Part shown: positions 30,459-40,977 of the stretch, in pieces
How the letters are laid out: each line of letters begins with the position of its first letter
Numbering within the stretch: position 1 is the stretch's first letter
Assembly (NCBI GenBank): GCA_013041745.1
Contig: JABDRN010000026.1
Coordinates: forward strand, 96,051 to 160,050
DNA from: Gammaproteobacteria bacterium
Lineage (GTDB): Bacteria > Pseudomonadota > Gammaproteobacteria > SZUA-229
DNA length: 64,000 bases
Direction: 5' to 3'
The notes under the pieces: model-generated
The model's input: the letters and a program-made list of their open reading frames with translations, nothing else
What the model was told of the DNA's origin: nothing
The model's database searches: none
Translations under genes and position numbers: made by a program

Positions 30459-30836
30459 ATGAGTGTTTACCAGAGCCATGATTTTACCGATAGATGTATC
30501 ATTGCTAGCAATGCTGGTGATGATGACTGGGAACATGACTATGATGGCGGGCTTGCTGTTGAAGAAGATAAACCGAAGTTACAGCCGCCAAAACAATACA
30601 AAGTCATCGTAAATAATGATGACTACACGCCGATGGAATTTGTTGTACAGGTGTTGATGATGTTCTTTGCTATGGATAATGCAAAAGCGACACGTGTGAT
30701 GATGTCAGTCCACACAAAGGGTAGAGGTGTTTGCGGTACGTTTAGTCATGAGATCGCCGAGACCAAGGTTGATCAGGTAAATGAGTATTCACGAATTAAC
30801 CAGCACCCTTTGATGTGCACCATGGAAGAGGCCTGA
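30459..30836 (+). CDS. clpS: ATP-dependent Clp protease adaptor ClpS
   Basis: [39 protein letters not shown]. Confidence 0.95.
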   Translation: MSVYQSHDFTDRCIIASNAGDDDWEHDYDGGLAVEEDKPKLQPPKQYKVIVNNDDYTPMEFVVQVLMMFFAMDNAKATRVMMSVHTKGRGVCGTFSHEIAETKVDQVNEYSRINQHPLMCTMEEA

Positions 30837-30891
30837 CTATTGCAATTTATATTAGGTAAACTTTTTTAATGGTAACGTGTAAGGTAACGCC

Positions 30892-33153
30892 ATGTTGAGT
30901 AAAGAACTTGAAGCATCGTTAAATAATGCATTTAATGAGGCAAGAGAAAAAAGGCATGAATATATAACAGTAGAGCATCTGCTGCTTTCTCTGTTAGATA
31001 ATAATAGTGCCAGTGTCGTATTACAGGCCTGTGGCACTGACCTTAATCTACTCAGTGTCGAACTCAAAGAATATCTGGACAACAACACGCCTGTATTTGG
31101 TGATGTTGTCGGTGGCGAAGTACAACCTACTCTAGGCTTTCAACGTGTGCTGCAGCGTGCTGTATTCCATGTTCAGTCCTCCGGCAAAAAAGAAGTGGTC
31201 GGCGCGAATGTGCTTGTTGCTATGTTTGGTGAGCAGGAGTCACAGGCTGTTTATCTATTGAATCAACAAAATGTTAACCGTCTGGATGTGGTGAACTATA
31301 TCTCTCATGGCATCACAAAAGTGCCAAATGATACTGAGAAACTCGAAGATCATTCTGATCAGAGTGCTGGGCAGGATGCTGAAGCCCAACCACTGGAAAA
31401 TTTCACTACCAATTTAAATCAGCGTGCCATGCAAGGCCTGATCGATCCATTGATCGGCCGTGAGCACGAAGTTGAGAGGACGGTACAGATTTTATGTCGT
31501 CGTCGAAAGAATAACCCCTTGCTTGTCGGTGAAGCTGGTGTCGGTAAAACGGCTTTGGCTGAAGGCCTTGCTAAACGCATCGTTGACAAAGAAGTACCGG
31601 ATGTATTGCTAGATAGCACTATCTTCTCACTTGATCTGGGCTCTCTGGTCGCAGGTACCAAGTACCGTGGTGATTTTGAGAAACGTCTAAAAGGCGTGCT
31701 AAAGCAGTTAAAGCAGCGCCCAGGAGCCGTTCTCTTTATCGACGAGATCCATACCATAATCGGGGCGGGTTCTGCCTCTGGCGGCGTCATGGATGCCTCT
31801 AACCTGATCAAACCGATGCTGGCGAATGGGGAGCTCAAATGTATCGGCTCAACCACCTATGCAGAGTTTAGAAGCGTGTTTGAAAAAGACCATGCACTCG
31901 CTCGTCGCTTTCAGAAAATAGACATCGAAGAGCCTAATGTAGATGAAGCAGTGGAGATATTAAAAGGTCTGAAAACACGTTTTGAAGAACATCATGATGT
32001 CAAATATAGCAATAACGCCTTGCGTGCTGCGGTGGAGCTTTCTCAGCGTTATATCATGGACCGCTTTCTTCCAGACAAGGCCATAGACGTCATCGACGAG
32101 GCCGGTGCACAGAGGCAGTTACAGGCAAGCGCTGGCAAATCCAATAAAAATTCGATCAACGTGCATGATATAGAGAATATTATTGCCAAGATCGCGCGTA
32201 TCCCTGCGAAGACAGTTTCTACGTCGGATACTGACGCATTGAAGAACCTCGAACGTGATCTAAAGCTTGTGGTATTTGGACAGGATGATGCCATCGATAC
32301 ACTGACCACTGCGATTCGCATGTCAAGGTCTGGCCTGGGTGAACCGGAAAAACCGATAGGATCTTTCCTCTTTGCCGGTCCTACCGGTGTCGGTAAGACC
32401 GAAGTCAGCAAACAGCTTGCCAGTATCATGGGAGTTGAGCTGTTACGCTTTGATATGTCGGAATATATGGAGCGTCATACCGTGTCGCGTCTCATCGGTG
32501 CGCCGCCAGGCTATGTCGGTTTTGATGATGGGGGTCTGTTGACAGAGGCCGTCAATAAACATCCGCACTGTGTCTTGCTGCTTGATGAGATCGAAAAAGC
32601 GCATCCGGAAGTATTTAATATCCTGTTGCAGATAATGGATCACGGTACATTGACAGACAGTAATGGACGCAAGACTGATTTCCGTAATGTCATCCTGGTC
32701 ATGACCAGTAATGCCGGTGCACAGTTGATGTCTCGCCGATCAATGGGATTCACCGAGCAGCAGAACGAACTCGATGGTATGGAAGAAATCAAGAAGATGT
32801 TTACGCCAGAGTTCAGAAATCGTCTGGATTCGATCGTCAACTTTGGACCCTTGGACGCACACACTCTGTCTAATGTGGTTGACAAGTTCCTGGTCGCCCT
32901 TGAGCTGCAACTCAATGAGAAAAAGGTTACTATCAATGTCGATAAAGCGGCTCGTGAGTTGCTGGCTGTAAGAGGTTATGATCCCAAGATGGGGGCAAGG
33001 CCGATGGCTCGCATCATACAGGAACTGCTGAAGAAGCCACTGGCGAACGATCTCCTGTTCGGAGATTTAAGTAAAGGCGGCCATGTAGATGTAACGGTGT
33101 CTGATGACAATGAACTGGCTATAAATATTGCAGCGGAGACAGTAAAAGCCTGA
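30892..33153 (+). CDS. clpA: ATP-dependent Clp protease ATP-binding subunit ClpA
   Basis: Two AAA+ modules: GEAGVGKTALAEG and GPTGVGKTEVSKQ. Confidence 0.97.
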   Translation: MLSKELEASLNNAFNEAREKRHEYITVEHLLLSLLDNNSASVVLQACGTDLNLLSVELKEYLDNNTPVFGDVVGGEVQPTLGFQRVLQRAVFHVQSSGKKEVVGANVLVAMFGEQESQAVYLLNQQNVNRLDVVNYISHGITKVPNDTEKLEDHSDQSAGQDAEAQPLENFTTNLNQRAMQGLIDPLIGREHEVERTVQILCRRRKNNPLLVGEAGVGKTALAEGLAKRIVDKEVPDVLLDSTIFSLDLGSLVAGTKYRGDFEKRLKGVLKQLKQRPGAVLFIDEIHTIIGAGSASGGVMDASNLIKPMLANGELKCIGSTTYAEFRSVFEKDHALARRFQKIDIEEPNVDEAVEILKGLKTRFEEHHDVKYSNNALRAAVELSQRYIMDRFLPDKAIDVIDEAGAQRQLQASAGKSNKNSINVHDIENIIAKIARIPAKTVSTSDTDALKNLERDLKLVVFGQDDAIDTLTTAIRMSRSGLGEPEKPIGSFLFAGPTGVGKTEVSKQLASIMGVELLRFDMSEYMERHTVSRLIGAPPGYVGFDDGGLLTEAVNKHPHCVLLLDEIEKAHPEVFNILLQIMDHGTLTDSNGRKTDFRNVILVMTSNAGAQLMSRRSMGFTEQQNELDGMEEIKKMFTPEFRNRLDSIVNFGPLDAHTLSNVVDKFLVALELQLNEKKVTINVDKAARELLAVRGYDPKMGARPMARIIQELLKKPLANDLLFGDLSKGGHVDVTVSDDNELAINIAAETVKA

Positions 33154-33207
33154 TTTGAAACGCTGTTTGCTATACAGACAGCCAAAAACATAGAAGCTAT
33201 AAACTAG

Positions 33208-33241
33208 AAAGGCCGCTGATAAAAATTCAGCGGCCTTTTTT
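33208..33241. terminator. Bidirectional terminator between clpA and infA
   Basis: AAAGGCCGCTGA-taaaaat-TCAGCGGCCTTTTTT. Confidence 0.93.
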
Positions 33242-33249
33242 ATTGAAAT

Positions 33250-33468
33250 TTATTTGGCGCGGTAAACGATACGGCCTTTTTCAAGATCGTATGGGGTGAG
33301 TTCAACAGTTACTGCATCGCCAGTCATGATACGTATGTAATGCTTACGCATTTTTCCAGAGATGTGAGCTATTACTGTGTGTCCGTTTTCCAGTTCTACT
33401 CGGAACATGGTGTTAGGCAGGGTTTCTGTTACCGTGCCTTCCATCTGTATTGCTTCTTCTTTAGCCAT
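33250..33468 (-). CDS. infA: Translation initiation factor IF-1
   Basis: [47 protein letters not shown]. Confidence 0.98.
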   Translation of the reverse strand: MAKEEAIQMEGTVTETLPNTMFRVELENGHTVIAHISGKMRKHYIRIMTGDAVTVELTPYDLEKGRIVYRAK

Positions 33469-33617
33469 ATAAAATTTTCTTGTTAAGTAAAAATAAAGTA
33501 AGCAGAATGATTCTAGAAAAAATTAAACAGGGTGAACATCTGGCTGACTTTTAATAATGTTGCGCAATTATCGTTATTTCTAGCACAATCGCAAGCTATT
33601 TATCGATTTTCTGCTGA

Positions 33618-34502
33618 TTATTGTTGTGAAGGCGCTGTTTTTTCAGGTGAACTGGCCATCGCCGGGTTGCCATTCTTTGGCAGCATGAAAATCGGGTCTA
33701 TAAGTGCCTGGTTGGCGTACACCGCAAAATGCAGATGTGGCCCGGTAACACGACCGGTCTGACCGACATTGCCGATGATATCTCCCTGCTTCACGGTATC
33801 ACCGGGTTTTACTGATATCTTGCTCAAATGTGCATATAAAGTAATTATGCCCTGGCCATGATCAAGATAGACCATATTACCGCTGAAAAAGAAATCACCA
33901 GTATCTACCACCGTGGCATCGGCTACCGCCATGACAGGCGTGCCCTCATCGGCAGCTATATCAAGCCCGCTATGCGGGCGTCTTTCCTGTTCATTGAAAA
34001 AACGTCTTAGCCCGAAGATACTGCTTATCCGACCAGTAACCGGCCAGATAAAATCTACCTTTGGATCGGTTTCACTATAAAGTTTTCTCGCCTTTTTTTT
34101 ACGCAGACTCTCGGCAGCGATACGCTCACTGTCCTGTTTGTTCGGGTTCACCTTGCGTTTGTTTTTGATAGTCAGGTGCTGCTCATCATATTTTTTATAC
34201 TCGACAGTAACGCTGGTATTAAGGCTAAGTCCATCGGCTCGGCGAATTGAAAACTCATAATTGCCGGGCTTTTTGGATAGCCCGATTCCTGCCATCGCCA
34301 CCCAGCTGTCCTTATAGGGAAATACGGCGATACGTTTATTGTCAAAATAAACCTTGGTTCCATGTTTGTAGTCGGGCAGTTGTAGCAATGCTATGCCGCC
34401 GGGTACCAGCGCCTGTTCTGGTAGGGCATGTAGGTAACTGCCGTAAAAAAAGATCACTGCGCTAAACAATATGCGTCTGAGAGAATGTAGGTACTTGATC
34501 AT
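33618..34502 (-). CDS. M23 family metallopeptidase
   Basis: RRPHSGLDIAADEGTPVMAVADATVVDTG...VTGPHLHFAVYAN. Confidence 0.93.
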   Translation of the reverse strand: MIKYLHSLRRILFSAVIFFYGSYLHALPEQALVPGGIALLQLPDYKHGTKVYFDNKRIAVFPYKDSWVAMAGIGLSKKPGNYEFSIRRADGLSLNTSVTVEYKKYDEQHLTIKNKRKVNPNKQDSERIAAESLRKKKARKLYSETDPKVDFIWPVTGRISSIFGLRRFFNEQERRPHSGLDIAADEGTPVMAVADATVVDTGDFFFSGNMVYLDHGQGIITLYAHLSKISVKPGDTVKQGDIIGNVGQTGRVTGPHLHFAVYANQALIDPIFMLPKNGNPAMASSPEKTAPSQQ

Positions 34503-34602
34503 CTGGGTATATCACCAAAAAAATAAAAACGTATTAGCAGGTTCTCAGTGTAAAATGCGCGCAGATGGAAATCAATGCTCATAAACCGTTAGCTGCTACA
34601 AA

Positions 34603-35769
34603 ATGACCAGGCCAAAACTATCCCGGCGTGCTGAACAGCTCAATCCATTTCATGTGATGGATATCCTTGCACAGGCAAAAGCATTGAGCAGGCAGGGCAG
34701 AACTATATTTCATATGGAAGTAGGTGAACCTGATTTTGCCACGGCTGAGCCTATCATAAGCGCAGGTATTGAAGCGCTACAACAGTACAGCACTCACTAC
34801 ACTCCAGCACTTGGTTTGCCAGAACTGCGTGAGGAGATCTCAGGGTATTATGAGAGGAAGTTTTCTCTGCAGCTTGATCCGCGGCGGGTAATAATAACGC
34901 CGGGTGCTTCAGGTGCATTGCAGCTGGCAATGTTATGCCTGCTGGATGCCGGTGAAAATGTGCTGCTGGCTGACCCAGGTTACCCCTGTAACCGGAATAT
35001 CGCGCGAGTACTGGCTGCTGATGCGATCTCAGTACCGGTGAGTGCGGAAAACTACTATCAACTGGATGCCAGTTCAGCAGCACAGCACTGGAATGAGCTG
35101 ACACGTGCCGCCATGGTAGCGTCACCGTCTAATCCGACCGGCACCATACTACCGAGAGAGCAACTGGAGTCCTTGTGCCAGCTTGTCGAGAAGAAACAGG
35201 GCAGGGTCATCGTCGATGAGATATATCAGGGGCTGGTTTATGAGCAAGAGGAATACACGGCACTGCAAGTGTCTAACGAATGTTTTGTCATAAACAGTTT
35301 TTCCAAGTATTTCGGCATGACTGGCTGGCGACTTGGCTGGATGGTGGTGCCTGATTATTATGTGGATGCGATCGACCGAATCGCGCAGAATATCTTCCTG
35401 GCGCCGCCTACTGTTTCACAGGTTGCAGCACTGACCGCTCTACAGACTGAGACCCAGGTTATACTCGATGCCCGCAGGGATGAGTTCAGACAGCGCCGGG
35501 ATTTCCTATTGCCGGCATTAGAGCAGATGGGCTTCGAAGTAGCAGTCAAACCACAGGGGGCATTTTATATCTATGCTAATTGTCATCGCTTTACCGATGA
35601 TAGTTTTAGCTGGGTGAAGAGGTTACTTATCGAGCAGGGAGTGGCGGTAACACCGGGTATAGATTTTGGCAGTCATCTAGCGAATATACATTGTCGGTTT
35701 GCTTATACACAATCCCTTGAGATATTACAGCTCGCAGTTGATAAGATTGATGCTTTTGTACGTACCTGA
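34603..35769 (+). CDS. PLP-dependent class I/II aminotransferase
   Basis: SPSNPTGTILP, INSFSKYFGMTGWRLGW. Confidence 0.92.
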   Translation: MTRPKLSRRAEQLNPFHVMDILAQAKALSRQGRTIFHMEVGEPDFATAEPIISAGIEALQQYSTHYTPALGLPELREEISGYYERKFSLQLDPRRVIITPGASGALQLAMLCLLDAGENVLLADPGYPCNRNIARVLAADAISVPVSAENYYQLDASSAAQHWNELTRAAMVASPSNPTGTILPREQLESLCQLVEKKQGRVIVDEIYQGLVYEQEEYTALQVSNECFVINSFSKYFGMTGWRLGWMVVPDYYVDAIDRIAQNIFLAPPTVSQVAALTALQTETQVILDARRDEFRQRRDFLLPALEQMGFEVAVKPQGAFYIYANCHRFTDDSFSWVKRLLIEQGVAVTPGIDFGSHLANIHCRFAYTQSLEILQLAVDKIDAFVRT

Positions 35770-35782
35770 TGGTAAAGCTTAG

Positions 35783-36613
35783 ATGACAATGACTGGAAAT
35801 ATATTAAAGATGCAAAGCTCACTGGGTGGCGAGGATCAAGCGGTTCAGTATCAGCTGCCTATCGGCGACAACCTGCTGCCGATGAATGAGAATATCGGCA
35901 GGACGATAAGGCTGAAATACCAGGACGAGATTAATTGCATCGCCTGTGGTCGAAAAACCAGCAAGAGTTTTGGCCAGGGACATTGTTTTCCCTGTTTTCG
36001 TAGCCTTGCTTCCTGCGATATGTGCATTATGAAACCGGAGACCTGCCATTATGCAGAGGGTACATGCAGGCAGCCAGAGTGGGGTGATGAAAACTGTTTC
36101 ATACCGCATTATGTCTACCTGGCAAATTCTTCGGGCATCAAGGTTGGAATCACCCGCGGTACGCAGGTGCCCACTCGCTGGATAGATCAGGGGGCGGCCC
36201 AGGCTTTGCCAGTATTTAAAGTGGCTAATCGACGGCAGTCAGGCCTGCTGGAAGTGGTCTTAAAGCAGCATGTTTCAGATCGAACTGACTGGCGTAAGAT
36301 GCTAAAAGCTGATGCCGAGCCGATGGATCTGAGATCGATCCGTGACAGATTGCTGGATGATTGTACGCTGCAGATTGCTGAGATAAAGAATGAACATGGC
36401 GAGGGTGACATAGAAGCTGTCGATGAGGCTGTCGTTGAGATAAAATTTCCGGTGTCCGAGTATCCGAAAAAGATAAAGTCATTGAACCTGGATAAACAGC
36501 CAGAGATCGACGGCCAATTGATGGGTATAAAAGGCCAGTACCTGATATTAGATACCGGGGTATTGAATATCCGTAAATTCTCAGGGTATAACATTCAAGT
36601 CGATTTCATATAA
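35783..36613 (+). CDS. DUF2797 domain protein
   Basis: CIACGRKTSKSFGQGHCFPCFRSLASCDMCIMKPETCHY; VGITRGTQVPTRWIDQGA. Confidence 0.85.
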   Translation: MTMTGNILKMQSSLGGEDQAVQYQLPIGDNLLPMNENIGRTIRLKYQDEINCIACGRKTSKSFGQGHCFPCFRSLASCDMCIMKPETCHYAEGTCRQPEWGDENCFIPHYVYLANSSGIKVGITRGTQVPTRWIDQGAAQALPVFKVANRRQSGLLEVVLKQHVSDRTDWRKMLKADAEPMDLRSIRDRLLDDCTLQIAEIKNEHGEGDIEAVDEAVVEIKFPVSEYPKKIKSLNLDKQPEIDGQLMGIKGQYLILDTGVLNIRKFSGYNIQVDFI

Positions 36614-36651
36614 CATAGCAACAGTGAACCAAAAGATCAGAGGGTAGTTTC

Positions 36652-37434
36652 ATCAGTATTCGTGAAGACATAAAGTGCGTATTTGAACGTGATCCGGCAG
36701 CGAGGAATGCATGGGAGGTCCTGACCTGCTATCCAGGGCTGCATGCGGTGGTCTTGCATCGCTTTAATCACCTGTTATGGAATGCCGGTCTTAAATGGCT
36801 GGCACGCTGGTTTTCACACTTTTCACGCTGGTTGACCGGTATCGAGATACACCCGGGTGCAACTATCGGCCATCGTTTTTTTATCGACCATGGCATGGGA
36901 GTGGTCATCGGTGAAACAGCCGAGATCGGTGATGATTGCACTCTGTATCATGGCGTGACACTTGGTGGAACCAGCTGGAAAGCCGGTAAGCGGCATCCCA
37001 CGCTTAGAAATAATGTGGTCGTTGGTGCTGGAGCTAAAGTACTGGGGCCTATCACTCTGTCAGAGGGCGTTCGTATAGGTTCTAATGCAGTGGTTACCAA
37101 AGATGTAGAACAGGATTCGACCGTGGTCGGTGTCCCGGGCAGGGTGATCCATCACCATGATGATGTACAGAAAAAACGTAATGAAATCGCTCAGAAACTC
37201 GGTTTCGACGCTTATGGTGCCACCAGTGATGCACCTGACCCGGTCGCTACAGCGATTAACAAGATGCTCGATCATATCCATGCGATGGACGAAAAAATGG
37301 AAACGATGTGCGCTGCACTCAAGCAGTTTGGCGCCGAGATAGACGTGACAAATTTACCTGACCTGGGATCCTGCAGTATCTCAACCGCTAGTCAAAGCGA
37401 CAGTGATGAACCTGAAAAAATAGAAACAAACTAG
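36652..37434 (+). CDS. cysE: Serine O-acetyltransferase; probable non-canonical ATC (or ATT) start
   Basis: Reading frame encodes (I/M)[36 protein letters not shown] upstream of the first GTG at 36748; hexapeptide repeat core [27 protein letters not shown]. Confidence 0.85.
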   Translation: MSIREDIKCVFERDPAARNAWEVLTCYPGLHAVVLHRFNHLLWNAGLKWLARWFSHFSRWLTGIEIHPGATIGHRFFIDHGMGVVIGETAEIGDDCTLYHGVTLGGTSWKAGKRHPTLRNNVVVGAGAKVLGPITLSEGVRIGSNAVVTKDVEQDSTVVGVPGRVIHHHDDVQKKRNEIAQKLGFDAYGATSDAPDPVATAINKMLDHIHAMDEKMETMCAALKQFGAEIDVTNLPDLGSCSISTASQSDSDEPEKIETN

Positions 37435-37506
37435 TCGTAACTTGCTGATATATATTTTTATTTCAATAAATATCAATCACTTAAGCCCTCCCGTATTACT
37501 TAAGTA

Positions 37507-37555
37507 ATACCTGACTAAATTACTTGGTTTAATACTTGACTAATTTAGTAGGAAT
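37507..37555. promoter_or_regulatory. Two tandem IscR type-1-like binding sites
   Basis: ATACCTGACTAAATTACTTGGTTT (37507-37530) and ATACTTGACTAATTTAGTAGGAAT (37532-37555). Confidence 0.75.
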
Positions 37556-37615
37556 TAAGTAAAATTAACGCTCAACTTAATATTGTTTTCCCTGTATTGC
37601 AGGGAGGTGTTTGAT

Positions 37616-38065
37616 ATGCGTTTAACCACAAAAGGGCGTTATGCAGTAACAGCAGTTCTCGATCTGGCATTACATCAGGACGAAGGTCCGGTATCACTTG
37701 CTGCCATTTCAGAACGTCAGGATATTTCTTTGTCATATCTGGAGCAGCTTTTTGCCAAGCTACGTCGCAATAGTATCGTAAGCAGCACGCGTGGCCCAGG
37801 CGGTGGTTATAAGCTGACAAATAATGTCGATGAAGTCAGTGTATCTGACATCATATTAGCTGTTGATGAAAGCTGTAAAGTCGTCGATTGCGGTGACAGT
37901 GATGGTTGCAATCATAGTGACTACCATTGTCTGACTCATGACCTGTGGCAGGAACTGAGTCATGAAATTCGTACTTTTCTAGATGGCATCACATTATCAG
38001 AGATCATGACTCAGGAAGCTGTGCATGATGTGAAAGTACGTCAGGACGAGGTTGTCGGTATTTAG
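37616..38065 (+). CDS. iscR: Fe-S cluster assembly transcriptional regulator IscR
   Basis: MRLTTKGRYAVTAVLDLALH; Cys cluster CGDSDGCNHSDYHCLTH. Confidence 0.96.
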   Translation: MRLTTKGRYAVTAVLDLALHQDEGPVSLAAISERQDISLSYLEQLFAKLRRNSIVSSTRGPGGGYKLTNNVDEVSVSDIILAVDESCKVVDCGDSDGCNHSDYHCLTHDLWQELSHEIRTFLDGITLSEIMTQEAVHDVKVRQDEVVGI

Positions 38066-38098
38066 CCTTTGCAGGTTTGAAATACTCGCAGTGTAAAG

Positions 38099-39244
38099 AT
38101 GGCGGTATATCTCGACAATAACGCAACCACTGCTCTAGACGAGAGAGTGTTGCAAGCCATGTTGCCATATATGGGGCAGGTAACTGGTAACCCTTCAAGC
38201 GTACATCGTTTTGGACGCTTGCAAAAAGACGCTATCGAGCAGGCACGCGAATCTGTTGCTCGGCTCGTCGGTGCCAGGGCCGAGCAGGTGGTTTTTACCA
38301 GCGGAGGCACAGAATCGAATAACTTACTGATAAACGGATTTTATCAGCACAACAGAGGCAGCCGTATAGCGGTCAGTGCAATTGAGCATATGTCTTTGTT
38401 AGAACCAGCGCAGAATCTTGGCGATATGGTCGATATCATTGAAGCAGATGAAAATGGCCATATAAATAATTCTGCACTTGAACAGGCTGTGGATGAGCGC
38501 ACATCACTGGTATCTGTGATGACAGCGAACAATGAAACGGGTGTGATCCAGGACCTGTCACTACTTATTGATTTCGCTGCTGAAAATAATTGCTTCTTCC
38601 ACACAGATGCAACTCAGGCGGCAGGCAAGATTGCGCTTGATTTTGCAGGAAGCGGCATCCATGCGATGACTGTTTCTGCGCACAAATTATATGGGCCTGT
38701 CGGTGTCGGCGCCTTGATCATCGATAAACGGCTGCCGATTAAGAAACTGCAGTTCGGTGGTTCACAGGAGAAGAACCTGCGAGCAGGAACAGAGAACGTA
38801 CCGGCGATAGTGGGTTTTGGAAAAGCTGCTGAGTTAGCGATGGCCGAGATGCAGATGAATGCCAGGAAAATGTATCAACTACGAGATGCATTGGAAAAAG
38901 GCTTAAAAGAATTGAACGAGGTCAGTGTATTTGCTGATCGGGCAGAACGTCTGCCGAATACGCTACAGTTTGGTGTCAATGGCTTCGATGGTGAGACCTT
39001 GCTGATGCAGCTCGACAGAAAAGCGATCGCAGTTTCCAGCGGATCTGCTTGCACTAGTGGAAAAACAGAGCCCAGCCATGTGTTGAAAGCGATGAAAGTG
39101 CCGGATGCACTGGCAAACTCGGCGATCAGAGTGAGTTTTGGGAAACACAATACGATGTCAGATGTCGAGGCGCTGTTAGCCGCGTTGCATGACATCATAG
39201 AAATCAATCAACAATCAGCAGTGATGATGGCTGCGACTGTATAA
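38099..39244 (+). CDS. Cysteine desulfurase, NifS-like (first of two)
   Basis: YLDNNATTALDERVL, VSAHKLYGPVGVGAL, catalytic [10 protein letters not shown]. Confidence 0.93.
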   Translation: MAVYLDNNATTALDERVLQAMLPYMGQVTGNPSSVHRFGRLQKDAIEQARESVARLVGARAEQVVFTSGGTESNNLLINGFYQHNRGSRIAVSAIEHMSLLEPAQNLGDMVDIIEADENGHINNSALEQAVDERTSLVSVMTANNETGVIQDLSLLIDFAAENNCFFHTDATQAAGKIALDFAGSGIHAMTVSAHKLYGPVGVGALIIDKRLPIKKLQFGGSQEKNLRAGTENVPAIVGFGKAAELAMAEMQMNARKMYQLRDALEKGLKELNEVSVFADRAERLPNTLQFGVNGFDGETLLMQLDRKAIAVSSGSACTSGKTEPSHVLKAMKVPDALANSAIRVSFGKHNTMSDVEALLAALHDIIEINQQSAVMMAATV

Positions 39245-39256
39245 ATAACATGTAAG

Positions 39257-40492
39257 GTGATTAGAGTGACTGAACAAACAATTAAACCAATCTATTTGGA
39301 CTATTCTTCGACCAATCCGATTGATGAGCGTGTTGTTTCCGAGATGCTCAAGTACATGGGGCCTGATAGCAGTTTTGGTAACCCTGCATCGCGCAGCCAT
39401 AGTTATGGCTGGACAGCTGAGGCTGCGGTAGAGACTGCACGTAAACATGTTGCAGACCTGGTCGGTGCCAACCCGAAAGAGATCATCTTTACTTCCGGTG
39501 CAACCGAGTCTGACAACCTTGCGATCAAAGGTGTTGCTCACTTTAACAAGAAGCGCGGCAAGCATATCGTAACCTGCAAGACCGAGCATAAAGCAGTGCT
39601 TGATAGCTGTCGACAGCTAGAGCGTGAAGGTTATGAGGTTACTTATCTCGATCCTATGGAAAACGGTCTGCTCGATCTCAAGGTTTTCGAAGATGCTCTG
39701 CGAGATGACACTATCCTTGCCTCCATCATGCATGTAAATAACGAGATTGGTGTGATCCAGGATATCGAGGCAATCGGCAAGATCTGTCGTGAGAGAAAGA
39801 TTATTTTCCATGTCGATGCAGCGCAAAGCCCGGGCAAGGTTGAAATAAACCTCGAAGAACTGCCGGTTGACCTGATGAGCTTCTCGGCTCACAAGATTTA
39901 TGGGCCCAAAGGTATCGGTGCCTTGTATGTGCAGAGAAAGCCGCGAGTACGCCTGGAGGCACAGATGCATGGCGGCGGCCATGAGCGCGGCATGCGCTCA
40001 GGAACACTGGCGACACATCAGATCGTGGGTATGGGAGAAGCATTCCGTATCGCGAAGCAAGAGATGGCTTCTGAGAACGAACGCCTGTTAAAACTGAGGA
40101 ACAAGTTATATGACGGTGTCAAGGACATGGAAGAGGTATATATCAATGGCGATATCGACCAACGTATCGCAGGCAATATCAATATCAGTTTCAACTATGT
40201 CGAGGGTGAGAGTCTGCTTATGGCATTGAATGACCTGGCGATATCCAGTGGTAGCGCCTGTACATCTGCCAGCCTGGAACCAAGTTATGTATTACGTGCA
40301 CTCGGTCGCAATGATGAGCTGGCACACAGTTCTATACGTTTTACCATGGGACGGTATACCACCGAGGAAGAGATCGACAGGACAATCGAACATGTCCGTA
40401 AAGCAGTTGAAAAATTACGTGAACTGTCTCCGCTGTGGGATATGTACAAAGATGGTATTGATCTCGACAGTATCGAATGGGCTGCACATTGA
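39257..40492 (+). CDS. iscS: Cysteine desulfurase IscS
   Basis: [52 protein letters not shown]. Confidence 0.97.
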   Translation: MIRVTEQTIKPIYLDYSSTNPIDERVVSEMLKYMGPDSSFGNPASRSHSYGWTAEAAVETARKHVADLVGANPKEIIFTSGATESDNLAIKGVAHFNKKRGKHIVTCKTEHKAVLDSCRQLEREGYEVTYLDPMENGLLDLKVFEDALRDDTILASIMHVNNEIGVIQDIEAIGKICRERKIIFHVDAAQSPGKVEINLEELPVDLMSFSAHKIYGPKGIGALYVQRKPRVRLEAQMHGGGHERGMRSGTLATHQIVGMGEAFRIAKQEMASENERLLKLRNKLYDGVKDMEEVYINGDIDQRIAGNINISFNYVEGESLLMALNDLAISSGSACTSASLEPSYVLRALGRNDELAHSSIRFTMGRYTTEEEIDRTIEHVRKAVEKLRELSPLWDMYKDGIDLDSIEWAAH

Positions 40493-40568
40493 TAAAAGTT
40501 TTGTCGAACGATATTTTAGTTTATACATCTAAGTCTTAACGGCTTGATTAAAAGGTAAAGGTGATAAA

Positions 40569-40946
40569 ATGGCATACGGTGAAAAAGTTTTAGATCATTA
40601 TGAAAATCCTCGCAATGTCGGCAGTTTTGATAATGCGGAAAATATCGGTACAGGTATGGTGGGTGCGCCTGCGTGTGGCGATGTGATGAAATTGCAGATC
40701 AAGGTAGGTGATGATGGTGTAATCGAAGACGCGGTTTTCAAAACTTATGGATGTGGAAGCGCTATCGCTTCAAGTTCATTGTTAACCGAATGGGTTAAAG
40801 GTAAAACACTCGAAGAAGCGCAGGCGATCAAGAATACCGAGATCGCTGAAGAACTGGCGCTGCCACCGGTCAAGATACATTGTTCAGTGCTGGCTGAAGA
40901 TGCGATCAATGCGGCCGTAACTGATTATAGAAATAAAAATAATTAA
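40569..40946 (+). CDS. iscU: Fe-S cluster scaffold IscU
   Basis: YGEKVLDHYENPRNVGSFD, GAPACGDVMKLQI, YGCGSAIASSSL, KIHCSVLAEDAI. Confidence 0.98.
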   Translation: MAYGEKVLDHYENPRNVGSFDNAENIGTGMVGAPACGDVMKLQIKVGDDGVIEDAVFKTYGCGSAIASSSLLTEWVKGKTLEEAQAIKNTEIAEELALPPVKIHCSVLAEDAINAAVTDYRNKNN

Positions 40947-40977
40947 TCGATAATACTAAACAAGTAGAGATACCGAG

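Noticed and set aside
31419-31856. 145-aa minus-strand ORF inside clpA (and similar antisense ORFs in rpoS, hscA, der, prfB)
   Set aside because: Antisense to strongly conserved genes with Ser/Arg-rich composition typical of shadow ORFs.
36748-37434. cysE as a 228-aa protein starting at GTG 36748
   Set aside because: This omits the conserved CysE N-terminus encoded in the same open frame upstream.
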